From Heterocephalus glaber (taxonomy: Eukaryota; Chordata; Mammalia; Rodentia; Bathyergidae): DNA of 64,000 nt. Below are positions 45,561 through 58,240 of the stretch, in pieces. Each line of letters starts with the position of its first letter. Positions within the stretch are counted from its first letter, which is position 1. A model generated the notes under the pieces. It did not search any database. It saw only the letters and a program-made list of their open reading frames with translations, and was not told where the DNA came from. A program made the position numbers and the translations under genes. The stretch covers positions 16,918,473 through 16,982,472 of the forward strand of contig NW_004624778.1 in the NCBI RefSeq assembly GCF_000247695.1. Reading direction: 5' to 3'.

Positions 45561-48394
45561 TTTACACACTTATCTTAAAACTAGCTTTATTTTTCCTCAC
45601 TTGACTATGGTGTATTTTCACTTCAGTACCCTAAAATGAGTACATCTCCCAGGCTACAAATATATCTTGGATCACTTTACAAAGAAATGTTTAAAAATAG
45701 CTGCCTTCATTTACATTATTGTTTATAATTTTCAATTAGACAACCCTGGTTAGGGTATAGATCTGACCTATCCAAAACTCTCCACCCAAAGTGGGAAGCA
45801 CCTAAACTCAGCTATAGCCAAACATGACTGCATAGTTTCTTCATATAAGTGCTTTAGACTGAATAAAATTCCTGGTCATTTTTTCTTATTCTACATTTAA
45901 TCCTTAACTAAAATTTGCCACTTTATTTTAAACTGTGCATATTAGAATCTTGTATTTCCAAGCATATATTCAATGTTGCTAATAAGGAATAAGCAATAAT
46001 TTAGGTCTGAGACTTGCCCATTTGGGTGAATGTATCTCAAAGTCATTTAGCTCTGTGAGCAGCAGGTTTTCAGACTGTAATGTGTCATATAATTTAAAAC
46101 TGGCATAGATTGCTTATGTCTAAAGAAGATTCTTTTATAACCAACCACAGACAAAATTATTTTTCAGTCATAAAAAAGTAAGCACTTAAAAGCACTCAAA
46201 GACTCCCCATTGTGAGCAACTTATTGCAAACTTACTACTTTGAGGATAGCTGTATGCTCCCATTGTATCTATAATATTTGATTTCTACTTGAACTTAGAC
46301 AGCAAAATGAGTTTGTAGAATGTCTCTGAAGTAAATTTAGTCAGAAACAAGATTAATAGTAAGGGTTGTCCCTGGCTTGTTTTCGAAGGGATTTTTTTTT
46401 CTCAGTAAAGAGTACCCTAAAACATCAAGATTTTTATAGATTAGCCAAAAAATTCAGCGCTTCAAATTAAACTTAGTCTAATTTACACATACTTATGTAA
46501 ATAGAACATGTGATAAATATACCAAGTTTAAATTAGCCTCACACAGAGTTGAGTAGGAAGAAAAATATGTTCTTTCACAAATAATAAAATTCAAAATAAA
46601 AAGGATTATTGCTGTATTAGTCCCATCGGTTAAAATTAAGAAATATTTTTCCTTCCTTTTACCCTGGAAAACGTTAAGCTATAAAATGCCTTCTTATGTA
46701 TTCAATAACCTCTTCTCAAGAATGTGTCTAATCAGGATTTCTCAGCTTTCAATTTTCTTATTTGCAATGCCATTCTCATTTTTCTTCCTTCCCTTTGTTA
46801 TTTGGCCTTAGAAAATGACATGACTCCTATCTCTGTCCAACTGCTGAACTCTCTTAAGTTTAAAATGGCAATGTTTTTATAGGGGAATCATGTGCTGTCA
46901 TCTTGATTTCAGGAAACCTCACTTACATTCTGTCTTCTCAGTCATAATGATGACCATCTGCTCAGGGCGAGGGACCACAGATACTGCCACAGTGCCAGCC
47001 AGGGAGCAGAGCCCTGCATGGTCTATGGGGTGATGTAGGGAATGAGGATGGATGAATGGAAAGAGAAGCAGGACTGCAAATCCCACCTATGTGGAAAAGA
47101 GAAATTGCTCTGCTGTAGAGTGTATTCTCCAGGTCATTTACACTAGAAATGTGTCTCTAGAGGAAATCATATAGTCCATTAAGGAACAAATAGAAGGGCA
47201 TCTCGGGGGCATTCTTGCTCAAGTTCAGAGTTCACTACAAAAATATCTGATTTCTTTTTGTCCTGATAGAAGTGTATATGTGTGCTTGTGAGCTTATATT
47301 CAGTTGTTTATATGCATGTGGATTAATATTTAGTTTGCTTGACCATTTTGCTAAAATATTTATTTTAGTCATTTATCGTTACAAAATAAAAACTATGTTT
47401 TTCATAATGATGTAAGATCTTAATATTATTCAATGTATTGTAACAATACACTTATTAATTATTCTTGCATTTGGCAAATTGAAAGAGGTCTTATGCTAAT
47501 AGTGTAAGTTTAATAGCAATGTTCTAGAAATTTAGTTCTCATTCTCATGCACAAATCCATCATGCTATTCAGTCTGGGGACATTACGGGGAGGGACAAAT
47601 ACTTCTACAAATAGTAATAACCTCACTTTACCAGACAGAGGAGTAAAAGGAAGACAAAATTTCTTGAGTCTTTTCATATCTTAAGACAGATGCCAACTAA
47701 CTATTGTTTGGTCATTTGTCTCAAAAGAATGGTACCCATCACCTTTAGGCTCCAAGAGTGCTTTTGTTTAAGCATTTTAGGAGATTTGAGAGATTTTTTA
47801 AGTTGCCATAAGGTGCTTTGAAGATGTTAGTCTGAATATTTTAATTATAACAAAAAATTACTGCTTGCAAGTTTTGTGATTCTTTGCTTTTTATTGAGAG
47901 AAAGAGCAAGGTGCTAAATATTTTTATATAAGAATAACAAAGTATTTAAAATCATCTTTAAAACATAATTATATATGATTAGTCATATGGTCACAATCCT
48001 AGACCTTAGACAGCTCTTATAATTAAAATAACTGTTTTGGAGATTTGTTCAAAGAGATGACTGTCAGCCTGCATCCTGGGATTTAGATACTGGGAGGCTT
48101 TACCATAAAATGATTAGAACACAAAATTTTGCAATGAAATATTTCCCTTTGCTTATAATTTTATCTTAGCACTAATGATACAGAAAATATAATTATCTCC
48201 CCAAATAACATATGGTGAGTTGGTACCATTTAGTAACCTTAAGGATTATGTCTTATGACTCTAAGTCCTGCAGATTTGAACTCTGCAGACTTAACCAGAG
48301 AAGTTATTCCTTAGATTTTGGACATATTACTAAGGCTTTATTATAATTTCCATAAATTATAAAAGTCTTCAGAATTTAACTTCTAATGAATACA
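45561..48394. other. Unannotated AT-rich sequence
   Basis: No gene or recognisable repeat in 2.8 kb. A GC-richer patch at 46960-47100 carries no supported feature. Confidence 0.45.
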
Positions 48395-48600
48395 AACAAT
48401 ATTTTTGCTGTGCTTACTATGTGCCAGGTATTGTTATAAATGCATCAAATCTGTTTAATTTTCAAAATATCTTATGAGATAGATATTATTATGCATTTCA
48501 TTGTTGAAGAAAGTGAGGAACAAAAACTGTGTTAACTAGTACAATGGAGTATAGCAATTATGAATCAGAGCTCATTGCTAAATTAGGCATTTTGGCACTA
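48395..48600 (-). mobile_element. MIR SINE, antisense
   Basis: 'tgtgcttactatgtgccaggtattgttataaatgcatc', 'tatcttatgagatagatattattatgca' and 'gaagaaagtgaggaacaaaa' are the antisense order of MIR (tail, then core). Confidence 0.8.
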
Positions 48601-48817
48601 GATAGATACTTTGCTGTTCTAAGAAAAAGATTAAACTTACATGTTGCACATATATAGTACTGAAGTACTTTACTTCATATTTATGAGCACTTCCTTGTCT
48701 ACAATATAGCAAACACTATTGAATGAATTTTTTTTCTAAGCAGTCCTTCATCAATGCAGGTGCAATGTCTGAAGGTGACTTTTAATTACATCACTAAGAA
48801 GTAAAGGAAGCCATCTG

Positions 48818-49341
48818 TGGTAGTTGTCTATTTCTGCGTTAAAATTACCATTAATACTTTGTGGTTTAAAGTAACAGATATGTATTGTCTCCCAGTTTTT
48901 TGAGTCTAGAATTTAGGCACAGTCTAGGTGGGTGCCCTTGTCTCTCATAAGCTACCATCAATCATTGTGTCAACTAGAGCTCTGGTTTCACCTCCAAGCT
49001 TGACTGGTGAGGGTCTACCTCCAAGCTGACTCAATTGGCTGTGGAGAGGTCCCAGGTACTCTGTCCATTGGCCGGAGACATTTTGCTCTTTGCTATGTGG
49101 ATCTCCCCATAGGGCAGCTCAAAACATGGCAGCTGACTTCTTCAGAGCAACCCAGTAAGACAGGAAAACTCAAGACAGAAGCCACAGTCATTTTGTAACC
49201 TTTTTGTAACCATCACTTTGACTGTATGTTGTTCACTAGAAGCAGGTCAGTAGGTCCAGCTCAGATTCTACCACAGGGAATTACACAGACTATAAAAAAG
49301 TGGCAATGCTTATTGGCCACCACCTTTGTAGCTCCCTACCA
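48818..49341 (+). mobile_element. hAT-Charlie-type DNA transposon fossil, both ends present
   Basis: It begins 'tggtagttgtctatttctgcgttaaaattacc' and ends 'gtagctccctacca', so the outermost bases tggtag/ctacca are inverted repeats. The interior holds 'cacagtctaggtgggtgccc', 'gtggatctccccatagggcagctcaaaacatggcagctgacttc' and 'cagaagccacagtcattttgtaacc', which I recognise from mammal-wide Charlie-like elements. The frame at 49007-49198 is not a gene. Confidence 0.65.
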
Positions 49342-49787
49342 ACATGTATATCCTTTTGTCAACCTAAGTTGGTATCATTGGAAATAGTAAAGCATCATTG
49401 AACCTATTATTTCTTTGCCTGGTTTTATTGCTAATGGACAACTTATTTTTTATTTAAAAAAGCTTTTTTTTGTTGTTGTTTCTTAGGAAAAACTACTGCA
49501 TACCATCTACTTGCTTCACATTAATTTCTTTTAGTTTGCTGTAGTGTGATAAAATGTTTTAATTGCAACTTCTCTGCTTCAAAATGACTAGTAATCAGTA
49601 TTTTGGCAGATTGACTGGTTAGTTTGTTTAAAGAAGTTGTTAATTCAGGCAGGCACTGACTTCACTTATCTGAGTTCCTTGTAATACATATTTGTTTGGC
49701 TGAGTTATTCAATTAGTGAATTCATTTAGCTTTACATCTAAAACCTTCTAAAAGTAGAGTCAGTACAGTATTTCCTAGCCTGTTTTC
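49342..49787. other. Unannotated AT-rich sequence
   Basis: No recognisable feature. Confidence 0.4.
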
Positions 49788-49975
49788 TAGAGACATACAG
49801 TCATGCTTCACATAATAATATTTTAGTCAGCAGCAAACCACATATCCAACATAAGATTTTGCTGCCTAGTTTAGTTTGTGTACCTGCACTCTATGACGTT
49901 TGTGCAATAAAATCACCTAAGAACACATTTTTGAGGAGGTAATCTGTCTTTAAGCATCACATGAGTGTGTAGGAT
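49788..49975. mobile_element. TcMar-Tigger element, internally deleted
   Basis: It begins 'tacagtcatgcttcacataataatattttagtcagcagcaaacc' and, after a deletion near 49863, continues 'ctgcactctatgacgtttgtgcaataaaatcacctaagaacac', ending 'taagcatcacatgagtgtgta'. These are the two ends of a Tigger element brought together with the transposase region gone. The ends cagtcatgc and gcatcacatgagtg are decayed inverted repeats next to TA. Confidence 0.78.
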
Positions 49976-50090
49976 TGATGAAATATTTGAGGAATATAAC
50001 ACATCATAAATTATATTTAATGCAATTTTATGTTTAATGAGTGGTCATTCTCATCAAAGAATGCTTAAAACTCTGTTTTGGAAGATTACC

Positions 50091-50221
50091 CTTTTTTTTT
50101 TTTTTTTTTTTGAGACAGGGTCTCCATATACAGTTCAGGCTGACCTCAAACTCCCAGCAATCCTCCTGCCTGAGCCTCCTGATTGCTGGGATTACGGGTG
50201 TACACCACCAAGGCCAGTAAA
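50091..50221 (-). mobile_element. B1-type SINE without the internal duplication, antisense
   Basis: A long T run (50091-50111, the A tail), 'gagacagggtctccatatacagttcaggctgacctcaaactcccagcaatcctcctgcctgagcctcctgattgctgggattacgggtgtacaccacca'. The 29-bp duplication is absent, as in proto-B1-type copies. A target duplication ggaagattacc (50080-50090) and ggaagatttcc (50222-50232) flanks it, with one mismatch. Confidence 0.92.
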
Positions 50222-50404
50222 GGAAGATTTCCTGCTTAAGAAACTGTCAGTTGCCAATTGTTCCCAGAATGCTCTTCTGAATATATATATATGTCTTTGT
50301 CCTAGTTAGCATTACAAAATGAATCTGAGTTGTAGGATGAACTAGTAATAAATTTGTTTATGGTGTATTTATCACTATTTTATATTGTTTTTGTTTTCTC
50401 ATAG

Positions 50405-50520
50405 AAGTCATTCATTCATTGGCTCATTTATTCCTTCAATATATGTTCATTAAGTACTTACTCTGGGCCAAACACAATTATAAGCTCTATAATATACCTT
50501 TGTATATTTTTCCATGTATA
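50405..50520 (-). mobile_element. MIR/L2-type 3' tail, antisense
   Basis: 'attccttcaatatatgttcattaagtacttactctgggccaaacacaattataagctct' is the antisense of the tail shared by MIR and L2. The core is not clearly present. Confidence 0.5.
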
Positions 50521-51080
50521 TTGTGTTTATTGCACTGAATTGAAGTAGCAGTACTTACTTCTTAATATTTTTATTAAAAATAAGCTTCAAACAATTGTTA
50601 TCTTTGACTTTTTTCAGAATAGCTATTATCTTTAAAGAGCAGTTAAATATCACCAACAATTGTAGTATGATTCTTTCTCTAAGCTTCACATGGAAATAAA
50701 TAAAAAGATCAACACAGGTAGAAAAATATAAATTAACCTGGTGATAAAAGAAACACGATTATTGATTGGATGCAAACCTTGATTATAAATCAGTGGAAAA
50801 TAGTAAACAAGGAATAATGATCCATCACTAAATGGAAATAATTTAGTGTGATTATTCCTGCATTTTCAAGAGCAGCTAGATCAGATCAGCTACATGCAGA
50901 CAAATGTTACAGAGTTGTGAATTAAATGTAGTGATGTTATGATTATATTTAGGACATCATAATCTCATTTAGTCTCACAAAGCCCAAACTATATGCTCTT
51001 TTGAATGATTTTTTGTTCATAAAATGAATTATGCATGACTGTCAAAATTCTCTTGGGAGGGAGATAAGATAGCTAGGTAA
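50521..51080. other. Unannotated AT-rich sequence
   Basis: No recognisable feature. Confidence 0.4.
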
Positions 51081-51081
51081 G

Positions 51082-51120
<39 letters not shown>
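51082..51120. repeat. (TAGA)n microsatellite
   Basis: Nearly ten uninterrupted tetranucleotide units. Confidence 0.96.
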
Positions 51121-51121
51121 G

Positions 51122-52689
51122 TTAAGTGAGTTCAGCCAAATAAACCTTGATTGATAGGATTAGTGAGTTATGAACTGGTTAGAACATAAAGGACAATTGT
51201 CATTAAACTATTGTTTGAAAAACACATTTTTCAATTAATAGTCCTTGGGTCAAGAAAATTATTTGGTATTCAGTTCGATTTTAAAATGAAATATTAAATG
51301 TCTTGATGTTATCTGAGAGCTATTTTTAAATAAATTTTATGTTTGCTTCATTATACTGGGTTTCCATGCCACAAAAAATATTGGTATTCCACACATTATA
51401 TCTTTTTAACCCATATTTTATCTCCTCCATCATCTCTTTTTACTACTTTTTTTTCAACCAGTTACTTCAATAAAAATCCTTTTTTTAAGTTAGCAGCACT
51501 TCCGGGCTCACTCCACTTGTCCAAATAAGTTGCCTCACAGATGTGGCTCCACACATCTGTGAGGCATCAGCATATGGGCTGCATAGCCGTAGAAAAGCTC
51601 CTTCCCACTGATAGTAGAATGCAGTAAGAGAAGTCAATAGGGCTCCGGGTAAGCCTGAGGAAAAGACCTAATTAAGGAATGTGGAAAAGAGAGGCATTGT
51701 TGACAAGCTGCAAGATAAGTTTGAAAGGATGTTTTTCTAATATATTTAAAACAAAAATGAGGATGGAGGATTGGAGGAAACTGGAAAAAAAAACAATGAT
51801 CCACTTTATCAAAAACATATCATATATTTAATGTTTTAAATAAATTATAGGTATCTGTGTTTATATTTTTAAATTGGAATCATTTTATAATTCAGAAAGG
51901 ACAGTGTGTGAAAAGACTGTTATTGATTCTACAGAAGAATTGCAGCACATTATCTCAATCATATATTGTGCACAGGGGCTAAATTTCAGGAGTTGATATT
52001 GTTCCACTATCATCCAGCATCTTATGGTCAAGTTATAATTCAGCCTCTTACAGTTCTCCTTTTATCCTGTTGAAAACAAACTTACTATGGTAGACAATGT
52101 TGTTTTCATAAAGACTTTAAGTAGAATTGATTGTGATGTGTTGTCATTACATGTGATTCTAGGTAGGAAGTAAGTGTGCAGAACTCCGAGGGCATCACAG
52201 AATTCGCCTCCCTTTTCTTTATCACATATCTCATGTCTCCAGTTTGGATGGAGATTATGTGTTTTGAACCTGAGGTGTCCAAAAGCCCCATGGATACTTG
52301 CTGTTCCTGACATGTCTATAGTTTCTACCTGACAACTACCTTTAAGTTTCTAACTAAAAGTCTGAGGCATTTCTGTAATTGTAGCAGAAGAACATGCACC
52401 ATATAAGGCTGTCTTAAAACCTATTGATAATTTTTTTAAACAAACTGCACATTAATGTGTTGTCAGTGTAGGACAGAATTATTTTATTCTAGACCAGACT
52501 CATTAAAGAAGTTACACAGGAAATACAAATTGTACACATGTATTTATCCTTCTTGGAACACATTCTGTTTCATGGCAGAGAGGGACAAGCAGAATAATAT
52601 CAAAGATTTCTTGTAGACCAATTATGAATCTTCTCTTTTCTCATACATTTGTTTGAGCATTGACTTGTTGCTAGCATGAGAGCATCACA
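51122..52689. other. Unannotated sequence around a perfect hairpin
   Basis: No gene or repeat recognised. The region 51480-51680 is less AT-rich and holds the inverted repeat listed separately. The antisense frame at 52062-52313 (83 codons) has no recognisable domain. Confidence 0.4.
51531..51566. repeat. Perfect 15-bp inverted repeat with 6-base loop
   Basis: The arm tgcctcacagatgtg (51531-51545) and its exact reverse complement at 51552-51566 flank the loop gctcca. GC content is moderate, so the stem would be stable as RNA or as a DNA cruciform. No known element is recognised around it. Confidence 0.97.
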
Positions 52690-53160
52690 TCTCTCTACAT
52701 TTTACCTAGTCTTCTCCTTCGGCTTTTCTCCCCCTCCATTTTCTTCAGCATCTGCCATATCTATGACCATGTATATCTTGTCTCTTTCTATCTCAAGATA
52801 TAGCACTTGCTCCTTCAGCATGGAACACCTTTCCTCCACCCTTGCTGCAGATGTCCACCTCCACTTCATCATTCAGGTCTCACATGACATGAATATCAAT
52901 TCTTCAGAAAGTCCTTTCCCAATCTTCTCTCTACAGCAGCATCTCCCCTACCCTCTACTCCATCACTCAATCACATTACCTCAGTCTGTCTTATTTACAC
53001 CACCTCTCAGTAGTTGAAATTGTATTTTGTATGAGTGTATTTGCCTTCCTATATGAAAGTATATATTCCTTGAGAAAAAGAGCCTGTCTTGATAACCTTT
53101 ATGTTCCTTAGAGTTAAAAAGCATGATCACTTTGAGGGATTAATAAATATCTGTCTTTGT
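52690..53160 (+). mobile_element. L2 LINE 3' end
   Basis: 'agcacttgctccttcagcatggaacacctttcc', 'catcattcaggtctcacatgacatgaatatcaattcttcagaaagtcctttccc', 'atcacattacctcagtctgtcttattta', 'attccttgagaaaaagagcctgtcttg' and 'gagggattaataaatatctgtc' follow the L2 3' end in sense order. The 113-codon frame at 52676-53017 reads through it and is not an intact ORF. Confidence 0.82.
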
Positions 53161-53951
53161 AGACTGTGATTTTTAACTACAATAGAATTTGCTTTGATAT
53201 AGTTGTATGCATATCTTAGTATTCTATGGGAACACAAAAGAAGTTGTTACCTTGAAGGAGGAATATGGAGGGAGGGGAAGATCAAAGGAAGCTTTAAGGA
53301 GAAGATAACTTTGGAACTGATGTTAAGGAATAGGTATAGTAAGGAATAGGTATAGTAGCGAATAGAAGAAAGGCTTTCCAAGTATGGGAGGATTTTAACA
53401 AAAACAAGACTAGAATATGGAAAAGCTACTTACACACATGTGGGAGGTGTATAAGGGTAGCTGGAGAATGAAGGAAGAAATAGGATTGGATAGTAGTTTT
53501 GTTTGTTTGACAGAGAGGCTTCGAAGCCAAGGCAAAATGATTCAGTGTTTGTGAGGAAAGCTGTCACTGCAAGTTCTATGGAAGATTAGATGGATCTACA
53601 CCTAAATTACTTTGCATTTTTGCAAGCGTATTATCCTTAGTAAAATTGGAAGAAATTAGTTTTAAAAGCCCATTTAAATTCTTATACATATTTTAGATGG
53701 CTTGCTTCCTAATTTCATTCAGAAATGAGAAGCCTGAATTGCCATTTGCTTTAAAAATAAACTATGTAGGTACTTGTGGGTCAAAGTGTGATCTCTTATC
53801 TTGCAGCATAAGCAGCAGCCTCCTCTAGGATCCCCCCAGCAATGTGTTCCCAGTGTCAGATTAGTCCATCTGAATCCAAATCTTCAGGCAACAAGATTCT
53901 CAACTGATTCTTGTGCCCCCTACAGTGTATGAAGCACTGAGCCTTAGACAG
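53161..53951. other. Unannotated; contains a 16-bp tandem duplication
   Basis: aaggaataggtatagt occurs twice head to tail at 53325-53340 and 53341-53356. Nothing else is recognised. Confidence 0.5.
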
Positions 53952-53960
53952 TTGAATCTT

Positions 53961-54019
53961 TTTTTGGTACCGGGGATAGAACTTGGGACCTTGCACTTGC
54001 GAGCCAGGTGGCAGAATGA
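53961..54019 (-). mobile_element. ID SINE, antisense, 5'-truncated
   Basis: The complement has the middle section and B box (AAGTTCTATCCCCGGTACC) but lacks the A-box head. A T run gives the tail. The short duplication ttgaatctt at 53952-53960 and 54020-54028 shows it inserted in truncated form. Confidence 0.9.
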
Positions 54020-54028
54020 TTGAATCTT

Positions 54029-57000
54029 GAGTATAGGTAAAAACACAAGAGTATTGTTTTAACTACAACTTCCAAATGTTATTCTCTATAAAATCCAGCT
54101 GTACTGAAAATTTTAAATTGCCAATTTTCACAAATAAAGATAATTAGTATTTTGTGTCTCAAGTGCATGCTCAAGATAGTGAGGAATGCACAAAATAATG
54201 GAAAGATTTCAACTTTATGGAACAGTGGAATTAATTGAGAATTTAACTGCCTGCCTCCCATAATAGATAAAATATGCATTCGTAAAACTATTAGGGAACA
54301 ATATAAGCCCAAATTTAGTCAATGCTGGTTTCTGAGTTTAAGAGTATTATTGCAGCACCAGTCCTTGAGAAGGTAAAGATTGTTTTTCAGTGGATTTAGA
54401 GAAGCTTTGATTTTGTTTTCTTCTCTCAGTCACTGGAGTTGTTACAAATTATATTCCCCTTTTGAAGATTCAGTCAACTCTTATGCTTTTCCCCGGGTCT
54501 GAATTCTCTGATCTAACGTGGCACAGAGAAAGAGATCTCTTTAATTAGTTTTAGAATGGTAGTCATTTCACTCAATATTTATTTGCTGGCTTCCTTTAGT
54601 TCACTGCACGACAGTGTAGCCCAGAAAAAATTGGAGCTAAAAGCTTTTTGCCAAAGACTATGCATTTGTAGTCAAATCCAAAACATGACCATATTGAGAC
54701 AGTGTTTACAATAGCACAACCAGCAGCAACTGACTAAAAAGAAAAGGCTGCACTAGGGGGCTTCTCCTGTTCAATGTCCTGTGGTTTTGTTGTTTTGGGT
54801 CCTTTTCTGCCAGAGCTCATGTGAGGGTCATCAGTCTCAATGTGGATGATCAAATGATGTTATCTTTAACTTTTTAAAAGTAGTTCAAAGCTAGAATAGT
54901 TTTTCATCCTTTATATCATACCAGCAATGCAAATGAAGATATTTTTGGTAGTTAAACAAGTTTTCTTTGGAATCAACCATAATTTTCAAGCTGTTAATAA
55001 AGTATAACTGTTAACCACTTAGAGTATTACTCCCCATAAAATATAAAAGGAACATATCAAAGATTTTATTCATTTCATTAATTAATAACATAACTCAGAA
55101 GATGGCAAGGCTGGCATTAATGGGGGCTTTGATAAAGAAATTTTAGAACAAAATTGTTAGAATAGTTATGAAGTTGATTATTGTCCTTTAGAGTAATAAA
55201 GTATAAACTTTGGCATTTTCTACTCAGTTGGACAAAAATTATTTGCATTTCTACTGCAAAGAAAAGCTACAGGGCAACATATAACTTCACTAAATTGAAG
55301 TTCTTAAACCAATGCAAACCAGTTAATTTATGAAAATTAATTTTATAGAATTGAATGAGGAAGAGCCTGTTGAATACTCATGTAAAAATTTTGTAACTTT
55401 TTTCTTATTTCCAAGTTTTAAATATTTTCAACATCACAATCTGTCTTTAGATAGATCACAAATGAATTGTACTTCATTCCTCATTGTCCTTGTTTTGTCT
55501 TGATTAGAGACAATAAATAATAATTTGGTTCTGAGTTTCTGGGAATATAAGAGCAATATTAAGTCCCCCTCTTGGTGATCTTTCCAACTAGGACATTCCT
55601 AATGCTATCTGACCCCATAAGATTATGGACCAACTGGAGTTTATTGATGTGATGCAAGTCATGTGAAATAAAATCAAAGGATCTGTTGTCTGATTGAATG
55701 CAAAGAAGCCTGGGAGAGGAAAGAGCCAAAATTAATGTGGGGTGGCAGTAGGATATTATCTTTGATATTTTGTGATTAAGGTACCAGTAGGACATTAAGA
55801 TGTCTAGAAGCCAGTTAGAAATTTAATTATGAGACTTGGGTCAGTGCTGGCAACAATCCCATACATTTGGTACACACTGATTGAACAGTAATACTTAAAT
55901 CCACAGTCCGTGATTAATACACAGTTACCTAGAAGGGGTATCCTAAAGAGAACCCCTACCTACTCACAGTGCTAGGCACTAGGGAAAGAAGAGGCACTGA
56001 GAATCAGACAGGAAGAGAATTGGAATGTGATAATATAAATTCATGCAAATGAGATTGAAAACGTAAACAAAAAATGAATCCTTTGAATACACATACCAAA
56101 ATGAATTTAATTTTCTAAAGATTAATACTTCTTATCTCTTTCCAAATTACTACAGAGTATTTTCATTATTTTAGCAGTCTTTGTGAAGTCCATGAGATTG
56201 TTAGAATGAAAATAAACTAGACAGATCTATGCTTTACATCTAAAATAAAGGCCAAGGAAAACTTATACATCAGAAACTTAGGAAAGAAAGGCAAATACTA
56301 AATTTGAAGCATACAGGTAGCTGTAAATTCAACAAGCCAGTCATTTGGGGATTTGGACTGTGCCTGTATTTGACATATTTAGAATGAATTTGGCTAAGCT
56401 ATGAATGCTCTTTGAAGTGGCAATTTGGAGCTCTGGAAACTCTAGATGAATCATTTTACCAGGTACATTTCACTTCAGATAACAGCCTGAGCCACAGAAA
56501 ACTTTCTGTCCAGCTTAAATGTCAGCAGTGAACATGAGCCAGAAATAGAATTGAAATCTATTTTGCCATTGCACCACTGCATGTGCTCTGAGACTCCATC
56601 AGTCACCTCATTCATCAGTCTCAGGGTTTCATTTGCTTTTGTCTTCAGATAGAATGAGGATAATCCTGTGTTCCTTGTTATTCTGTACACTAACCACATT
56701 TGCTTGCCAAATGCAAGCATGACCTGCCTGTTCATCCAGCACTGTCAATTTTACTATAGCTTCAGCTTTCCAATAGTTGACTTGACAGCAGATATAATTT
56801 TGACAAAATTAGAAAATCTTGTGGAATGAGTTTGTCTCATTCAATTTCTGACAGAGGATTAAAAGAATTGTTTCCGTGCCTCTTCCTCTTCTCTTCTTTG
56901 CCATCTTGACGATTTAGTTGAAGAGAAAAATCAGCAAACTGGTCTCCTAATGAAATTTTTCCTGTTCCAATGGGCTGTGCCCAAGTGACCCTTTGATCAT

Positions 57001-58039
57001 TTTTAGAAATAAAGCCCTCGCCCTGTAGAAAACCCCACCTCCATTGTGTCTCAGTGTACACAGCAGATTGGCAGCCATGTTGTCATCTTCATAGCCAAGG
57101 AGACTCCTGTTCTTTTCTCCATAAGTTTGTAAAGCCGTGAGCTATGATAGTTTATATGAAGGTACTTTTCTGCTATGGAACTTCCTGTGCAAGTTTCCAA
57201 AGATAAAGAGAATGGCATATTTCACGATCTCGGCCGTAATATTTTCACTTTGGGGAGGAGTACTAGTGACTATGAGGGTTTTTGTGTGATTAGATATTCT
57301 GTAGATATATAAATAAGTAGGACTGCACTAGGCATTTTCTTTCAGTTTTCCTTTTTAAAAAGCAGAGAATAATATTATTGGGGGGGGGGAACTGAATAAC
57401 AAAATTTAAGTGCATCCACAGTTATGTGACTAAATGTATAGTGTATTATGTTACAACGTCTGAACAAAAATGTAGACATACCAGTGTTTGGCATGTTAAG
57501 GCATCTTAATAATTAGCCTCAGGGTTCTTTCTTTTAGTAAATTGAGAAATGTATGAGCATAAGATGTGGAAACAGGTTTTGTTCTCATTTTCTAGAAAAT
57601 GCTAAAATTTTCCTTTTTATGGAAAGAAAAATTTTGTTTCAGACTGGAATTATCACTTGCTTTGTAGAGTAACACTCAGCAAATTTTCATACATGCTTTT
57701 GATGTGGGAAATATGAATTTAGATCCCTGTATCATCTACATCTAGTCTGTGAAATTACCAACTTCATTATAAAGGGCTTTCTTATAATTAGTCATTCATT
57801 TAGTTGACACAAGGTTAATATTTATTGTGTCTGCATGAATGTGGTAGAAATAAAGCAGGTGCTCTTTCTTAAACTAATTTCTTTCTGTTTCCTCTGTGTT
57901 CCTGTTATTAATTTTCAAAAGTCTTCTATGGTGTAAAAAGTACCAAATAATATGACAGTGTCATTTCTCCTTGAAATTAATCCAATATCTTTCTTTGATG
58001 ACTTAATTTGCTTCAGCATTTAGACTCATGTATCAGACA
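54029..58039. other. Long stretch without recognisable repeats or genes
   Basis: 4 kb with no repeat I could name. 56440-57080 is less AT-rich and could be conserved non-coding sequence. The antisense frames there (56475-56735 and 56837-57061) lack known domains. A G10 run lies at 57380-57389. Confidence 0.4.
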
Positions 58040-58240
58040 CTCACGATAACTTCACATCCATTCCTTATATGATCTTCACAATATATCCAAGTTAGTGGTT
58101 TCATTTCCATGTTGGATGGGGAAATTGAGATCCAGAGAGGGTAAATGATGTGCTTCTCAGAACTCAAAATTGTTAAGTGGTAAAACTGTGGCTCAAAATG
58201 ATGCTTTTTCTTATGAAGCCAGTGTATTGCACCTCTTCTT
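58040..58240 (-). mobile_element. MIR SINE, antisense
   Basis: 'tatgatcttcacaatatatccaagttagtggtttcatttccatgttggatggggaaattgagatccagagagggtaaatgatgtgc' is the antisense MIR core. Confidence 0.75.

Noticed and set aside
52676..53017. 113-codon plus frame as a possible gene
   Set aside because: It coincides with an L2 3' end whose order of landmarks is clear. The frame is not the L2 ORF2 reading and has no domain.
56475..57061. Two antisense frames (86 and 74 codons) as possible exons
   Set aside because: I could not recognise any protein family, and no convincing splice-site arrangement links them. Frames of this length are expected by chance in 64 kb.
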